From positions 124,001 through 188,000 of the forward strand of contig NZ_WKJH01000024.1 in NCBI RefSeq assembly GCF_009674825.1: 64,000 nucleotides of DNA, given 5' to 3'. A program made the position numbers and the translations under genes. The notes under the pieces are model-generated. The model had not been told where the DNA came from and ran no database searches. It was given only the letters and a program-made list of their open reading frames with translations. The first letter of the stretch is position 1, and every line of letters starts with the position of its first letter. This document shows, one piece after another, positions 1-8,993 of the stretch. Source of the DNA: Maribacter luteus (GTDB lineage: Bacteria > Bacteroidota > Bacteroidia > Flavobacteriales > Flavobacteriaceae).

Positions 1-521
1 TAATCGAATCCGTGGGTATTAGGTCCGTTTTTAACCGGTATGGTATAATCTACCTGGGGACGGGCCTTTAGATGGTCTATACCCAATGAGTCGGTATTTT
101 CCAAGGTCCAATCCCACCCTAAGTGCCATTTGCCGATATATGCCGTAGCATACCCATTTTCATTCAAAAAATCGGCAACCGTGGTTTCCTCTTGTTGTAT
201 GAGTGATTTGGAATACCCGCTTAACACCCCTTTTTTAAGGGTGGTACGCCAATTATAACGTCCTGTCAAAACACCATAACGGGTGGGGGTACAAACCGAA
301 GAACTGGTATGTGCATCGGTGAACATGACGCCTTCTGATGCCAGGTTATCGATGTACTGTGTCTTTATCTTGGAATTCTCATTATACGATGAAACATCGC
401 CATACCCCAGATCATCGGCCAATATATAAATGATATTGGGTTGTACTGGCTCCTTTTTTGACTTGCACGAACATAGTACAATACTGAGTACCGCTATTTT
501 CAGGATCGATTGTATTGACAT
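1..521 (-). CDS. S1-family sulfatase lipoprotein (5' part only)
   Basis: Formylglycine-dependent sulfatase, expected to remove sulfate esters from a glycan in the periplasm or at the cell surface. The reading frame starts at the ATG ending at 521 and runs off the window, so only about 173 residues are visible. A lipoprotein signal (LSIVLCSC, Cys near residues 17-19) is followed by PNIIYILADD, the first metal-binding Asp pair, and by the CTPTR motif with the catalytic Cys at about residue 77. The start overlaps the stop of the upstream sulfatase (TAATG), indicating translational coupling within the PUL operon. The family is certain from the motifs; the sulfated substrate cannot be told, and the C-terminal subdomain lies outside the window. 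Confidence 0.9.
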   Translation of the reverse strand, partial: MSIQSILKIAVLSIVLCSCKSKKEPVQPNIIYILADDLGYGDVSSYNENSKIKTQYIDNLASEGVMFTDAHTSSSVCTPTRYGVLTGRYNWRTTLKKGVLSGYSKSLIQQEETTVADFLNENGYATAYIGKWHLGWDWTLENTDSLGIDHLKARPQVDYTIPVKNGPNTHGFD

Positions 522-1903
522 TATTTCTTTAATAAATGTTCCTTATTCCTTTTGTTCCCTTGTAGCTCCTTATCAAACCCTTCCATCATTTTTTGCAATT
601 TTTCAACGATTTTAGGATGTTCGGAGGCTATATTCCTACTTTCCGAAATGTCTTCCTTCAGGTTATATAAAGCGACCCCGTCTGTGGTAACCCTTAATTT
701 CCAATCGCCTTTTCGCACGGCTTCCAAGGTTGATTCCTTATAGTAATAAAACCCTTCCTTGTAATGGGGTGATTTACTTTTCTTACCGGACAACAATTTC
801 CAGATATTCTTGCCATCGATAGGTTTTTCGGGTAAATCACTATGGGTCAAATAGGCTAATGTAGGTAAGATATCAATCGTTGAAGCAAGCTCGTTGCAAA
901 CGGTATTCGCAGGTATTTTCCCCTTATATTGTGCGATCATGGGTTCACGCATGCCGCCTTCGTAGGTGTCGAACTTATAACCCCGCAATGGATAGGCGCT
1001 ACCGCCATGTCCGTTCTTTAAATCCCACGGTCCGTTATCCGAAGTAAAGATCACCAAAGTATTGTCGTCCAAGCCTAAAGTGTCCAGAGTTTTTAAAATT
1101 TCACCCACACTCCAATCAATTTCCTCGATTACGTCCCCATACAGACCTCGTTTACTCTTTCCCTTAAATGCTTCTGAGGCATGTAAAGGAATATGGGGCA
1201 TTGAGTGTGCCAGGTATAAAAAGAAAGGGCCTTCTTTATGCTCTTTAATAAACTCCACTGCCTTTTTGGTATAGCGCTGGGTCAATGTGTTTTGATCTAC
1301 GGGATATTCGATGATTTCGTTTTGCTCGGTTAACGGAACTTTACCTTTCCTCCATTTCTTTTGCCTAAGGCTATCCATGGTCATCCCTTCCCTGAATAAA
1401 ATGTGTTTTGAGACCTTTGCTTCTGGATAAACCGACATATCGTTGCTATATGGAATACCATAATACATATCGAACCCTTGAGCGGTCGGCATATATTGAT
1501 CCCTATCCCCTAAATGCCATTTCCCGATACATGCAGTGGCATACTCTTGGGTTTTAAGCATATCGGCTATCGTATACTCCTCATTCGACAATCCCCCGGG
1601 TATGTTGGGCCATAGCACTTCTGGCACTCCGATACGGGGAGGGTATGCCCCTGTTAACAACGCCGCCCTCGAGGGTGAACATACTGAGGATGCAGAATAA
1701 AAATCGGTAAACTTCATCCCGTTTGATGCCATCGTATCCAGGTTTGGCGTACTGATCAAAGGCGACCCAAAAACCCCGACATCCTGATAGCCCTGATCGT
1801 CGGTGAAAATCAGTATCACGTTGGGTTTTTCTGTTTTCTTCTGGGCCAAGACCAAATGGCTCCAACCAAAAACAAGGGTCAAAAGGATTGCTAATTTTTT
1901 CAT
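521..1903 (-). CDS. S1-family sulfatase
   Basis: About 460 residues. I place the start at the ATG ending at 1903 because it opens a Sec signal peptide (MKKLAILLTLVFGWSHLVLA) and lies 10 bases after the upstream GH95 stop; a longer open frame to 1990 would overlap that gene. Motifs: PNVILIFTDDQG (metal site) at 27-38, the formylglycine motif CSPSR with Cys near 75, GKWHLGD, and SDNGPW with the second metal-binding Asp/Asn. The length is normal for a complete S1 sulfatase. There is no lipobox, unlike most sulfatases in this run, so it may be soluble and periplasmic. Substrate position unknown. Confidence 0.93.
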   Translation of the reverse strand: MKKLAILLTLVFGWSHLVLAQKKTEKPNVILIFTDDQGYQDVGVFGSPLISTPNLDTMASNGMKFTDFYSASSVCSPSRAALLTGAYPPRIGVPEVLWPNIPGGLSNEEYTIADMLKTQEYATACIGKWHLGDRDQYMPTAQGFDMYYGIPYSNDMSVYPEAKVSKHILFREGMTMDSLRQKKWRKGKVPLTEQNEIIEYPVDQNTLTQRYTKKAVEFIKEHKEGPFFLYLAHSMPHIPLHASEAFKGKSKRGLYGDVIEEIDWSVGEILKTLDTLGLDDNTLVIFTSDNGPWDLKNGHGGSAYPLRGYKFDTYEGGMREPMIAQYKGKIPANTVCNELASTIDILPTLAYLTHSDLPEKPIDGKNIWKLLSGKKSKSPHYKEGFYYYKESTLEAVRKGDWKLRVTTDGVALYNLKEDISESRNIASEHPKIVEKLQKMMEGFDKELQGNKRNKEHLLKK

Positions 1904-1913
1904 GTCTGCTTTT

Positions 1914-4247
1914 TTATAATGATTGTAATGTGCCATCAAAAGAATATGTTCCGCCCTTTTCGGTTTCCAATTCCATTTGCTTATCCCCATATACCAAAAT
2001 ACACTTACCCCCAGCTTTCGATAATACCTTGACGCCGGTCAGCCGCGAATCTTCCCAAGTGAAATCCAACTCAAAACCACCTCGGGCGCAAACGCCGGAA
2101 ATACTTCCTTGTGGTAGTGCCTGCGGTAAAGCCGGTAGTAGTTCTATCTTCCCCAATTGACTTTGGATAAGCATTTCCAAGATACCCGAAGCCCCTCCGA
2201 AATTACCGTCGATTTGAAACGGTGGATGTGCATCGAACAAATTGGAATACGAGCCACCCCCGACTTTACCATCCGGTTTTTCGGCAGGACTCAGTAGTTT
2301 ATGCAATAGTTCATAAGCATGATCCCCATCTTTAAACCTGGACCAGAAATTGATTTTCCAAGCCAAACTCCATCCCGTGCCATTGTCCCCTCTGAATCTT
2401 AAGGATTGTTTTGCCGCCTCCATGAATTCGGGGGTATCCTCATAGTTGATTTCATTCCAAGGGTGAACCCCCCATAAATGGGATACATGCCTATGATGCA
2501 CCTCGGGATCGTCCTTATCTTCCAACCACTCTTGTAACTGCCCATGTTTACCGATCTGGTTTGGCGCTATTTGTGGAATAAGGGTTTTTAATTCCGCTGC
2601 AAAATCGGTATCCTCACCTAAAATAGCAGCTGCCTCAATAGTGATATCGAACAATGCCCTTATAATCTGATGGTCCATGGTCGGCCCGGCAACCAAACCT
2701 CCTATTTCCGGGGAATTGGATGGGGAACTTATTAAATATCCTGTTTGTGGGTCTTTGTATAAATATTGGGAATAGAACAAGGCCGCCTCCCGAATAAGCG
2801 GATATCTTTCTTTTAAAAACCCTTTGTCCTGTGTAAACAGATAGTGCTCCCAAATATGGGTACTTAGCCAACCTGCCCCTCCCAACCAAATACCATGGTG
2901 TGAAGCATTTACCGGGGCCGCACCACGCCAGATATCCACATTATGGTGTGCGATCCAACCGTCGGCATTGTAATGCGCCTTAGCAACCTTTGCCCCCGTA
3001 ATCGATAGGTCTTCAATTAAATCGAACAAGGGTTCGTGGCATTCACTTAAATTATACATTTCTACCGGCCAGTAGTTCATTTCCAAATTAATATTCGTGG
3101 TGTAACTACTAAACCAAGGGGGAGTTAATTGATCATTCCAAATACCCTGAAGTGTAGCTGGTTTTGTTCCCGGACGACTACTGGCAATGGTCAAATAGCG
3201 TGCGTATTCCACATACAAGGCCACCAATTGCGGATCATTGGGATCTTTCCAGAAATCGTAAATCCTTTGGTTGGTCGGATTTGCCGATTTACCGTTATCC
3301 CCAAAACTGATCTCAAAACGGTTGAATAACGTTTGATAATCCGCAATGTGTTTCGACTTAACGGCTTCGTAATCGGTATTCGAAACCTTGGCCAAGGTTT
3401 CCGGAACTATTTTTTCAGGGTTACCCGACACATCTTCAAAATCGATATAATTCGTTGCAGCGGTCAAATAGACCGTCGCTTTTGAAGCTTCGGTTATTTG
3501 AAGTTTCCCTTCGGTGTTTTCAATATTCCCGTCGGTTATTATCTTTAAGGTTGAAACACCTCTTAAAACACCATCCTTCACCTTTACCACCAAGGTTTGC
3601 GAATCGTTTGTCGTCATTACGGATTTGTCTTCATGGATGGCATCCAACCACAAGTCGAAATTAAGGGCTTTGGCTTTACTCGCCGTTAAGTGTATGGCAA
3701 TAACTTGATCAGGAAAACTGGAGAATACCTCCCGCTTATAATCCACATCGTTAACCGTATATGATACCGAACCAACGGCATTATTTAAATTTAGTTCGCG
3801 TTTATAGTTTTTGAAGTTGTCGTGATCTTTAAAATCGATATAAATATCGCCAAACGGCTGATAATGAATTTGTTTTATGGGATCGCTCATAAAATGGTCC
3901 TGAGCCAATTTTTGAGCTTCAAGCTGTTTACCCTCAGTTAATAATTCCCTGATTCCCCCGAGATATTTGCCTGCACCTTCGTGGGCATAATCGTGGGGCT
4001 GTCCACGCCAAAGGGTTTCTTCATTAAACTGGATATGTTCCTGGGCCACACCTCCATAAATCATGGCGCCTAAACTGCCATTTCCAATAGGTAATGCTTC
4101 CGTCCATTTTTCAGCTGCTTCAATGTACTGAAGATCAAGATTTTCTTTTTGTTTTTCCCTTTCCTTGGGTTTTGCACAAAAAGTCAACGTAACACATAAA
4201 AACAGTACTGGAAGCTTCTTAATCATATCGTTAATTTCAGTTTTCAT
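1914..4247 (-). CDS. GH95-family alpha-L-fucosidase (or alpha-L-galactosidase)
   Basis: Exo-acting glycosidase of family GH95, which releases terminal alpha-L-fucose (some members alpha-L-galactose). The N-terminal domain begins with AEKWTEALPIGNGSLGAMIYG, typical of the family. The catalytic barrel carries TNINLEMNYW, whose two Asn residues match the catalytic-base pair known in GH95, then a SPSNSPE segment and IDGNFGG with the conserved Asp. A lipoprotein signal (LPVLFLCVTLTFC) anchors it. Start uncertain: the frame is open to a TTG at 4271, but the ATG ending at 4247 has an AGGG Shine-Dalgarno-like element, and another ATG ends at 4226 directly before the hydrophobic stretch. It is complete and lies between two sulfatases, consistent with defucosylation after desulfation. 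Confidence 0.88.
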   Translation of the reverse strand: MKTEINDMIKKLPVLFLCVTLTFCAKPKEREKQKENLDLQYIEAAEKWTEALPIGNGSLGAMIYGGVAQEHIQFNEETLWRGQPHDYAHEGAGKYLGGIRELLTEGKQLEAQKLAQDHFMSDPIKQIHYQPFGDIYIDFKDHDNFKNYKRELNLNNAVGSVSYTVNDVDYKREVFSSFPDQVIAIHLTASKAKALNFDLWLDAIHEDKSVMTTNDSQTLVVKVKDGVLRGVSTLKIITDGNIENTEGKLQITEASKATVYLTAATNYIDFEDVSGNPEKIVPETLAKVSNTDYEAVKSKHIADYQTLFNRFEISFGDNGKSANPTNQRIYDFWKDPNDPQLVALYVEYARYLTIASSRPGTKPATLQGIWNDQLTPPWFSSYTTNINLEMNYWPVEMYNLSECHEPLFDLIEDLSITGAKVAKAHYNADGWIAHHNVDIWRGAAPVNASHHGIWLGGAGWLSTHIWEHYLFTQDKGFLKERYPLIREAALFYSQYLYKDPQTGYLISSPSNSPEIGGLVAGPTMDHQIIRALFDITIEAAAILGEDTDFAAELKTLIPQIAPNQIGKHGQLQEWLEDKDDPEVHHRHVSHLWGVHPWNEINYEDTPEFMEAAKQSLRFRGDNGTGWSLAWKINFWSRFKDGDHAYELLHKLLSPAEKPDGKVGGGSYSNLFDAHPPFQIDGNFGGASGILEMLIQSQLGKIELLPALPQALPQGSISGVCARGGFELDFTWEDSRLTGVKVLSKAGGKCILVYGDKQMELETEKGGTYSFDGTLQSL

Positions 4248-4267
4248 TGCTTGAACCCTATTAGTTA

Positions 4268-6040
4268 TCAACCATTTATTTCAACATAAAATGGATAGTA
4301 GAATTTTAATTCCCCTTCTTTCTCTACATACATTTTCGGCATAATGGTTATTTCACCTTTATTCAATTTCACATTCGGAAATTTTAAGCTGGTTTGTCCT
4401 TCACCCTTAAATTCGATGGTTTTGGTCTCATCCCCAATAATCAATTCCAATTTGCCATTCGTATCCATCTCACGATCTAAATGAACCGTAATATCAAAAG
4501 ATTTAGAGGCATCGATGACTACATCCCAATACATCAATTGCTTTTTTGAACCTTCTTGTTTTTTAAAATGTGCATCGTTTTGATTTAACATTACGGGATT
4601 CTCGTACGCCGTACCTATGATAGGCTTAGGGGAATTTAGTATATGCTCGGAAGACTCCATGGAATCGAGCCATTTGTCCATTTCCGATTTTAGTTCGGTC
4701 ACCATCCCACTATTGTTTTCAGAAATATCATTTTGTTCAAAGGGATCTTTGACCAAATCGAACAATTCGAACTTATCATTACCCTCATCGTCCTTGCCAA
4801 CACCTACAAGTTTTAGATCTCCTTTTCTGGTAGATACGTTTCGGTACCTTACCGGAGCTGCCCTCGCCCAATACCTACTGATATACCGTTCTGGAAGATC
4901 TGTGTTAGACTTGGTCAATAAAGGCATTAGACTCCTTCCTTCTATAGCCAAATCGGTCGGTATCTTGGCACCGGTCAATTCTGCTATGGTTGGCAAAATA
5001 TCGTAATGGGCGGCAGGGGTCTTTATGTCCCTAGCTTCTTTAAAAGCCTTTGGATAATACCAAAAACTCGGTACCCGTACCCCACCTTGGAACACTGATC
5101 CTTTTCTACCACGCATACCGGCGATATATCTTGGGTGCTGTGGACCATTGTCCGTCATAAAAATGACCAACGTATTCTCCTCTAGACCCAAGGTTTCCAA
5201 TTTATTGAAGAGCAAACGTAGGTTGTCATCGATATTGGTAACCATACCGTAAACCTTCCTGGCATTTTCACGACTTTGCTCCGTTACTTTTGGATATGGC
5301 ATGCCCTGGTCTATCAACCCCGCATCGGGATCCGTATCCTTATACATGTCATAGTACTTTTGTGGTAATTGTAACGGTCCGTGAGGAGCGTTGAACGATA
5401 GATAAAGAAAAAAAGGATTCTCTTTGTTATCCTCAACAAAATCCATGGCAGCTTCCGTAAAAACGTCTGAGCAATACCCCTTTGTCTGTACCTGCTTCCC
5501 ATTTTTCCAAAGAACGGGATCAAAGTAGCTGCTATCCCTTTTTAAGGTATTGGGCCAATCCCCGTACTGGCCTATGCCTCCTGACAAATGGTTCAAAGTA
5601 TATTCGAACCCTTGATCCTGGGGGCGCATGGGATAATTGTCCCCTAAATGCCATTTGCCGATCATACCTGTTTTATAGTCAGCTTCTTTTAGTAACTCGG
5701 CAATCGTAACTTCTGAAGGTGCCATCATGGCCCCACCCATATAGGTGTCATGCACCCCAGTACTCATACAGTATTTACCGGTCATAATCGCCGAGCGGGT
5801 CGGGGCACAAACCGGATTTACCAAAAACTCATCAAAACGTACACTACGCTCTGCCAAACTATCCAAAACAGGGGTTTTGATATTGGGGTTCCCGTAATAT
5901 CCCAAATCCCCAAAACCTTGATCATCGGTAATGATCAATATAACATTGGGTTTCGTTGGTGCTTCCTCTTTTTTGGCCTCGGAACAACTTCCAAAAGCCA
6001 ACAGTAACGCCAAAAGGCATGCGTAAATAATCTGCTTCAT
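4268..6040 (-). CDS. S1-family sulfatase with C-terminal extension (590 aa)
   Basis: Lipoprotein sulfatase: the lipobox is LAFGSC with Cys19, then PNVILIITDDQG, the formylglycine motif CAPTR with Cys near 78, GKWHLGDNYP, and MTDNGPQ for the second metal site. At 590 residues it is about 100 longer than its neighbours. The extra C-terminal part (from about residue 480) is beta-rich, without recognised catalytic motifs, and may be a binding or packing domain. The gene is 6 bases downstream of the next sulfatase's stop and its own stop is close to the GH95 start, so it sits inside one transcription unit. Family certain, substrate not. Confidence 0.92.
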   Translation of the reverse strand: MKQIIYACLLALLLAFGSCSEAKKEEAPTKPNVILIITDDQGFGDLGYYGNPNIKTPVLDSLAERSVRFDEFLVNPVCAPTRSAIMTGKYCMSTGVHDTYMGGAMMAPSEVTIAELLKEADYKTGMIGKWHLGDNYPMRPQDQGFEYTLNHLSGGIGQYGDWPNTLKRDSSYFDPVLWKNGKQVQTKGYCSDVFTEAAMDFVEDNKENPFFLYLSFNAPHGPLQLPQKYYDMYKDTDPDAGLIDQGMPYPKVTEQSRENARKVYGMVTNIDDNLRLLFNKLETLGLEENTLVIFMTDNGPQHPRYIAGMRGRKGSVFQGGVRVPSFWYYPKAFKEARDIKTPAAHYDILPTIAELTGAKIPTDLAIEGRSLMPLLTKSNTDLPERYISRYWARAAPVRYRNVSTRKGDLKLVGVGKDDEGNDKFELFDLVKDPFEQNDISENNSGMVTELKSEMDKWLDSMESSEHILNSPKPIIGTAYENPVMLNQNDAHFKKQEGSKKQLMYWDVVIDASKSFDITVHLDREMDTNGKLELIIGDETKTIEFKGEGQTSLKFPNVKLNKGEITIMPKMYVEKEGELKFYYPFYVEING

Positions 6041-6046
6041 GATTAA

Positions 6047-7375
6047 TTATTTTTTGGTGGATATATATACATCTTCAGTCCAAGCTTTTAATTTTTCCAG
6101 CATTGTTCCAACCCTTTCAGGATGTTGCCCCGCTACATTATCATTTTCCCCGATATCTTCCTTTAGGTTGTACAATAAAGGCTCGGCATCCTTTTTTTGT
6201 AAAATGAGTTTCCAGTCGCCTTGTCGTATGGCTTTTCTACCGGCATACCCCCAAAATAAATCCCGTTGTGGCAAGGCTTCCCCTACAAGGAGGTTATTCT
6301 TGACACTAAGACCATCCAATCCTTTTGGAATTTCAGCTCCGACCAAATCCATAATGGTGGGCAAAAGATCCATGGTTAAAATAGTTTCATCATTAACCTG
6401 ATTTGGGGCGATTTTACCCGGATACCATGCCATGGCGGATACCCGATGTCCCCCTTCCCATAAGGTGGATTTGTAGCCTCTTAAACCGCCATTGCTGCCA
6501 ACTTTTCTTGAAGCACCGTTATCCGAACAAAAGAACACCAAAGTGTTTTTATCAAGCTTCAGTTTTTTTAAGGTTTCCATAACCTCACCAATGCCTTCAT
6601 CCATAACTTCGACCATTTCTTTATAAATGGCGTTAAGTTCTTCTTCGGATACTTTCTTTTTCTGTTTGGCTCCGTCTTTCCAACCTACATAGCGTTCAGC
6701 TTCCGATTTACGCCCTTGAAACGGTCCGTGAGGTGCTTCATGCGGAATGTAGAGTAAAAAAGGTTCGTCTTTATGGCGTTCAATAAAATCCACGGAATGT
6801 TTCGTGATCAAATCTGTTGAATACCCTTTTTCATTTTTTATGGTATCCCCTACCCACCAATCTTCGTATCCTTCCTGATCAATATGGGAATGATAGTCCA
6901 CATTACCCGAAACATAACCGATATACTCATCGAAGCCTTGCTGTATGGGGTTGAATTTGGTTTGATACCCAACATGCCATTTCCCGAACATGCCCGTAAC
7001 ATACCCTGCTTCTTTTATGGCTTCAGCAAACGTTTTTTCACTGGGATCCAAACCTTTGTCACGATCATGTTTGGCCGTTACGACTCCATCTATACCAACA
7101 CGTTGTTGATATTTCCCTGTCAAAAGGGCCGCCCGTGTAGGACTACAAACGGATCCGTTGGCATGAAAGTCGGTAAACCTGATTCCTTCAGCCGCTAAAT
7201 TATCCAAGTTGGGTGTATTGATCAATGTACTCCCGTAACATGATAAATCGCCATACCCCATATCATCGGCCATAATAATGATGATATTCGGTTTTTCCTG
7301 TCTTTGTGCCGTACAATGGGTCATTGCCAAGGCAAAAAGGAAAAGGATGGGAAGTTTGATAAGTTTATCGATCAT
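6047..7375 (-). CDS. S1-family sulfatase
   Basis: 442-residue sulfatase with a lipoprotein signal (ALAMTHC, Cys21). It has PNIIIIMADDMGYGD, the formylglycine motif CSPTR with Cys near 77, GKWHVGYQ, HEAPHGP and CSDNGAS, which cover the usual S1 active-site ladder. The compact length matches the core sulfatase fold with its short C-terminal subdomain. It lies 29 bases downstream of the preceding sulfatase gene and 6 bases upstream of the 590-residue sulfatase. Substrate is unknown; three sulfatases in a row suggest that several distinct sulfate positions on one glycan are removed in turn. Confidence 0.92.
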   Translation of the reverse strand: MIDKLIKLPILFLFALAMTHCTAQRQEKPNIIIIMADDMGYGDLSCYGSTLINTPNLDNLAAEGIRFTDFHANGSVCSPTRAALLTGKYQQRVGIDGVVTAKHDRDKGLDPSEKTFAEAIKEAGYVTGMFGKWHVGYQTKFNPIQQGFDEYIGYVSGNVDYHSHIDQEGYEDWWVGDTIKNEKGYSTDLITKHSVDFIERHKDEPFLLYIPHEAPHGPFQGRKSEAERYVGWKDGAKQKKKVSEEELNAIYKEMVEVMDEGIGEVMETLKKLKLDKNTLVFFCSDNGASRKVGSNGGLRGYKSTLWEGGHRVSAMAWYPGKIAPNQVNDETILTMDLLPTIMDLVGAEIPKGLDGLSVKNNLLVGEALPQRDLFWGYAGRKAIRQGDWKLILQKKDAEPLLYNLKEDIGENDNVAGQHPERVGTMLEKLKAWTEDVYISTKK

Positions 7376-7404
7376 AACGGTTTTAGAAAATAGTTCGGAT
7401 TAAA

Positions 7405-8979
7405 TCAATCGTTCCAATGTTTTTCAACAATCGCCAATATTTCCGGATTATCAAGATCCGTATCGCCCAAGTTTTCACGTTGTTGTAAAATCTCGGTTTT
7501 CATTTCGGCAATGATGTCTTTGTATTTTGGGTCGTTATAGGCGTTATGCAACTCATGGGGATCTTCTTGTAAATCATAGAAATCCCAGAATTGGTCTTGT
7601 GCGGCCCCCTTAAATCCGTTGCCATAAAAGAATGCCAATTTGTAACGCTGACCACGGATACCGAAATGCCCCGGTCTGTCTTTCGAATGGTCCCAGTAGC
7701 GGTAATAGCCATAATCCCTCCAATCGTCTGGAGTATTTCCTTTTAAATTCTCACGGAAGCTGCGTCCTTGCATGGTCTTTGGATAATCAATCTGCGCATA
7801 ATCGGCAAACAGGGCCGAAAAATCGACATTTTCAATAAGGTCCTTATTTCTGGCACCGGCCCTAACTTCTTTTGGGTATCGGATCACAAATGGCATATGA
7901 ATGGATTCTTCAAAAATCAGGCGCTTATCAAACCAGCCATGTTCCCCCAAGAAATAGCCTTGGTCCGCGGTGTAGATGACCACGGTATTTTCTGCCAGTC
8001 CGGATGCTTCCAAATAATCCAAAAGCTTACCGATATTATCATCCACGGCCGCACCCGAACGCATAAAGTCCTTCACCATTTTTTGATACGTCTTATACCT
8101 CGCTTCTTCTTGGGTCAATCCTTCCACGGAAAATGGTAACCCCGGATAATTCATGAAATCTTTTCTTAAGGAAGTGTCTGCCGTAGCTTTTAAATATCGT
8201 TTCTTAAGGTTATCCATAGACTGACCTAAAAAAGAACGCCCTGTAGTAGATGCCCCATTATCATAAAAAGATTCGGGAGCAGGAATTTCCTGATCTTTGT
8301 ACAAATGCGCAAAACGTTCCGGATAATCATAGGGTTCGTGTGTGGCCTTAAAATGGCACATGGCCATAAAAGGCTTTTCCTTATCCCGGTTTTCAATCCA
8401 ATCAATGGTCATATCCGCAATGATATCGGTGCTATAGCCTTTGTATTGTTTACCACCCCCATAATAATCTTCCCAATTCTCCTTTGTTTTCAAAATAGGA
8501 TCGTGGTACTCCCCTTGACCCGGAAGCACACAGTAGTAATCGAAACCGGCCGGCTCTTGCTTTAGGTGCCACTTGCCGATGATAGAGGTTTGATACCCCC
8601 CTTTTTGCATTTCCTTGGCAATATTGTTATACTGTGGAGATAAGCCCGCATCCAATATCCTGACCCCATTTACATGGCTGTATTGGCCGGTAAGTATGGT
8701 GGCCCTACTAGGGGTACAAATGGAATTTGAAACCAAGCAATTATTCAAAACGGTGCCTTCGTCGGCGAGACGATGAAGGTTCGGCGTATGTACATAATCC
8801 TCCAAAATACCCCCATATATCCCCCATGCCTGTGAGGTATGATCATCGGCCATGATGAATAGGATATTAGGTCTTTCTTGTTCTTGTTTTTTTGATTCAC
8901 CTTCTGTTTTGCTTTTACAACTAGTTGCCGAAAAAGAAACCAAAAGCACTAAAGTATAAAGCCTTACCAATGTTTTCAT
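7405..8979 (-). CDS. S1-family sulfatase, paralog of the one at 17321-18949
   Basis: 524-residue lipoprotein sulfatase (FSATSC, Cys21). Metal site PNILFIMADDH; formylglycine motif CTPSR with Cys near 88; GKWHLKQEP; a VLPGQGEYHDP segment; and TADQGYFLGEHGWFDKR for the second metal-binding loop. This loop and the VLPGQG segment are shared with the sulfatase at 17321-18949 but not with the other sulfatases here, so the two are paralogs of one subfamily. That subfamily resembles choline-sulfatase-like or hexosamine-sulfatase-like S1 enzymes by eye, which does not establish the substrate. It lies 14 bases after the GH3 gene. Confidence 0.92.
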   Translation of the reverse strand: MKTLVRLYTLVLLVSFSATSCKSKTEGESKKQEQERPNILFIMADDHTSQAWGIYGGILEDYVHTPNLHRLADEGTVLNNCLVSNSICTPSRATILTGQYSHVNGVRILDAGLSPQYNNIAKEMQKGGYQTSIIGKWHLKQEPAGFDYYCVLPGQGEYHDPILKTKENWEDYYGGGKQYKGYSTDIIADMTIDWIENRDKEKPFMAMCHFKATHEPYDYPERFAHLYKDQEIPAPESFYDNGASTTGRSFLGQSMDNLKKRYLKATADTSLRKDFMNYPGLPFSVEGLTQEEARYKTYQKMVKDFMRSGAAVDDNIGKLLDYLEASGLAENTVVIYTADQGYFLGEHGWFDKRLIFEESIHMPFVIRYPKEVRAGARNKDLIENVDFSALFADYAQIDYPKTMQGRSFRENLKGNTPDDWRDYGYYRYWDHSKDRPGHFGIRGQRYKLAFFYGNGFKGAAQDQFWDFYDLQEDPHELHNAYNDPKYKDIIAEMKTEILQQRENLGDTDLDNPEILAIVEKHWND

Positions 8980-8993
8980 TATTTATTATAAAT

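Noticed and set aside
1888-2160. Plus-strand open frames lying inside the sulfatase and GH genes
   Set aside because: They are antisense shadows with no signal peptides, motifs or spacing of real genes, while the minus-strand frames carry complete enzyme families.
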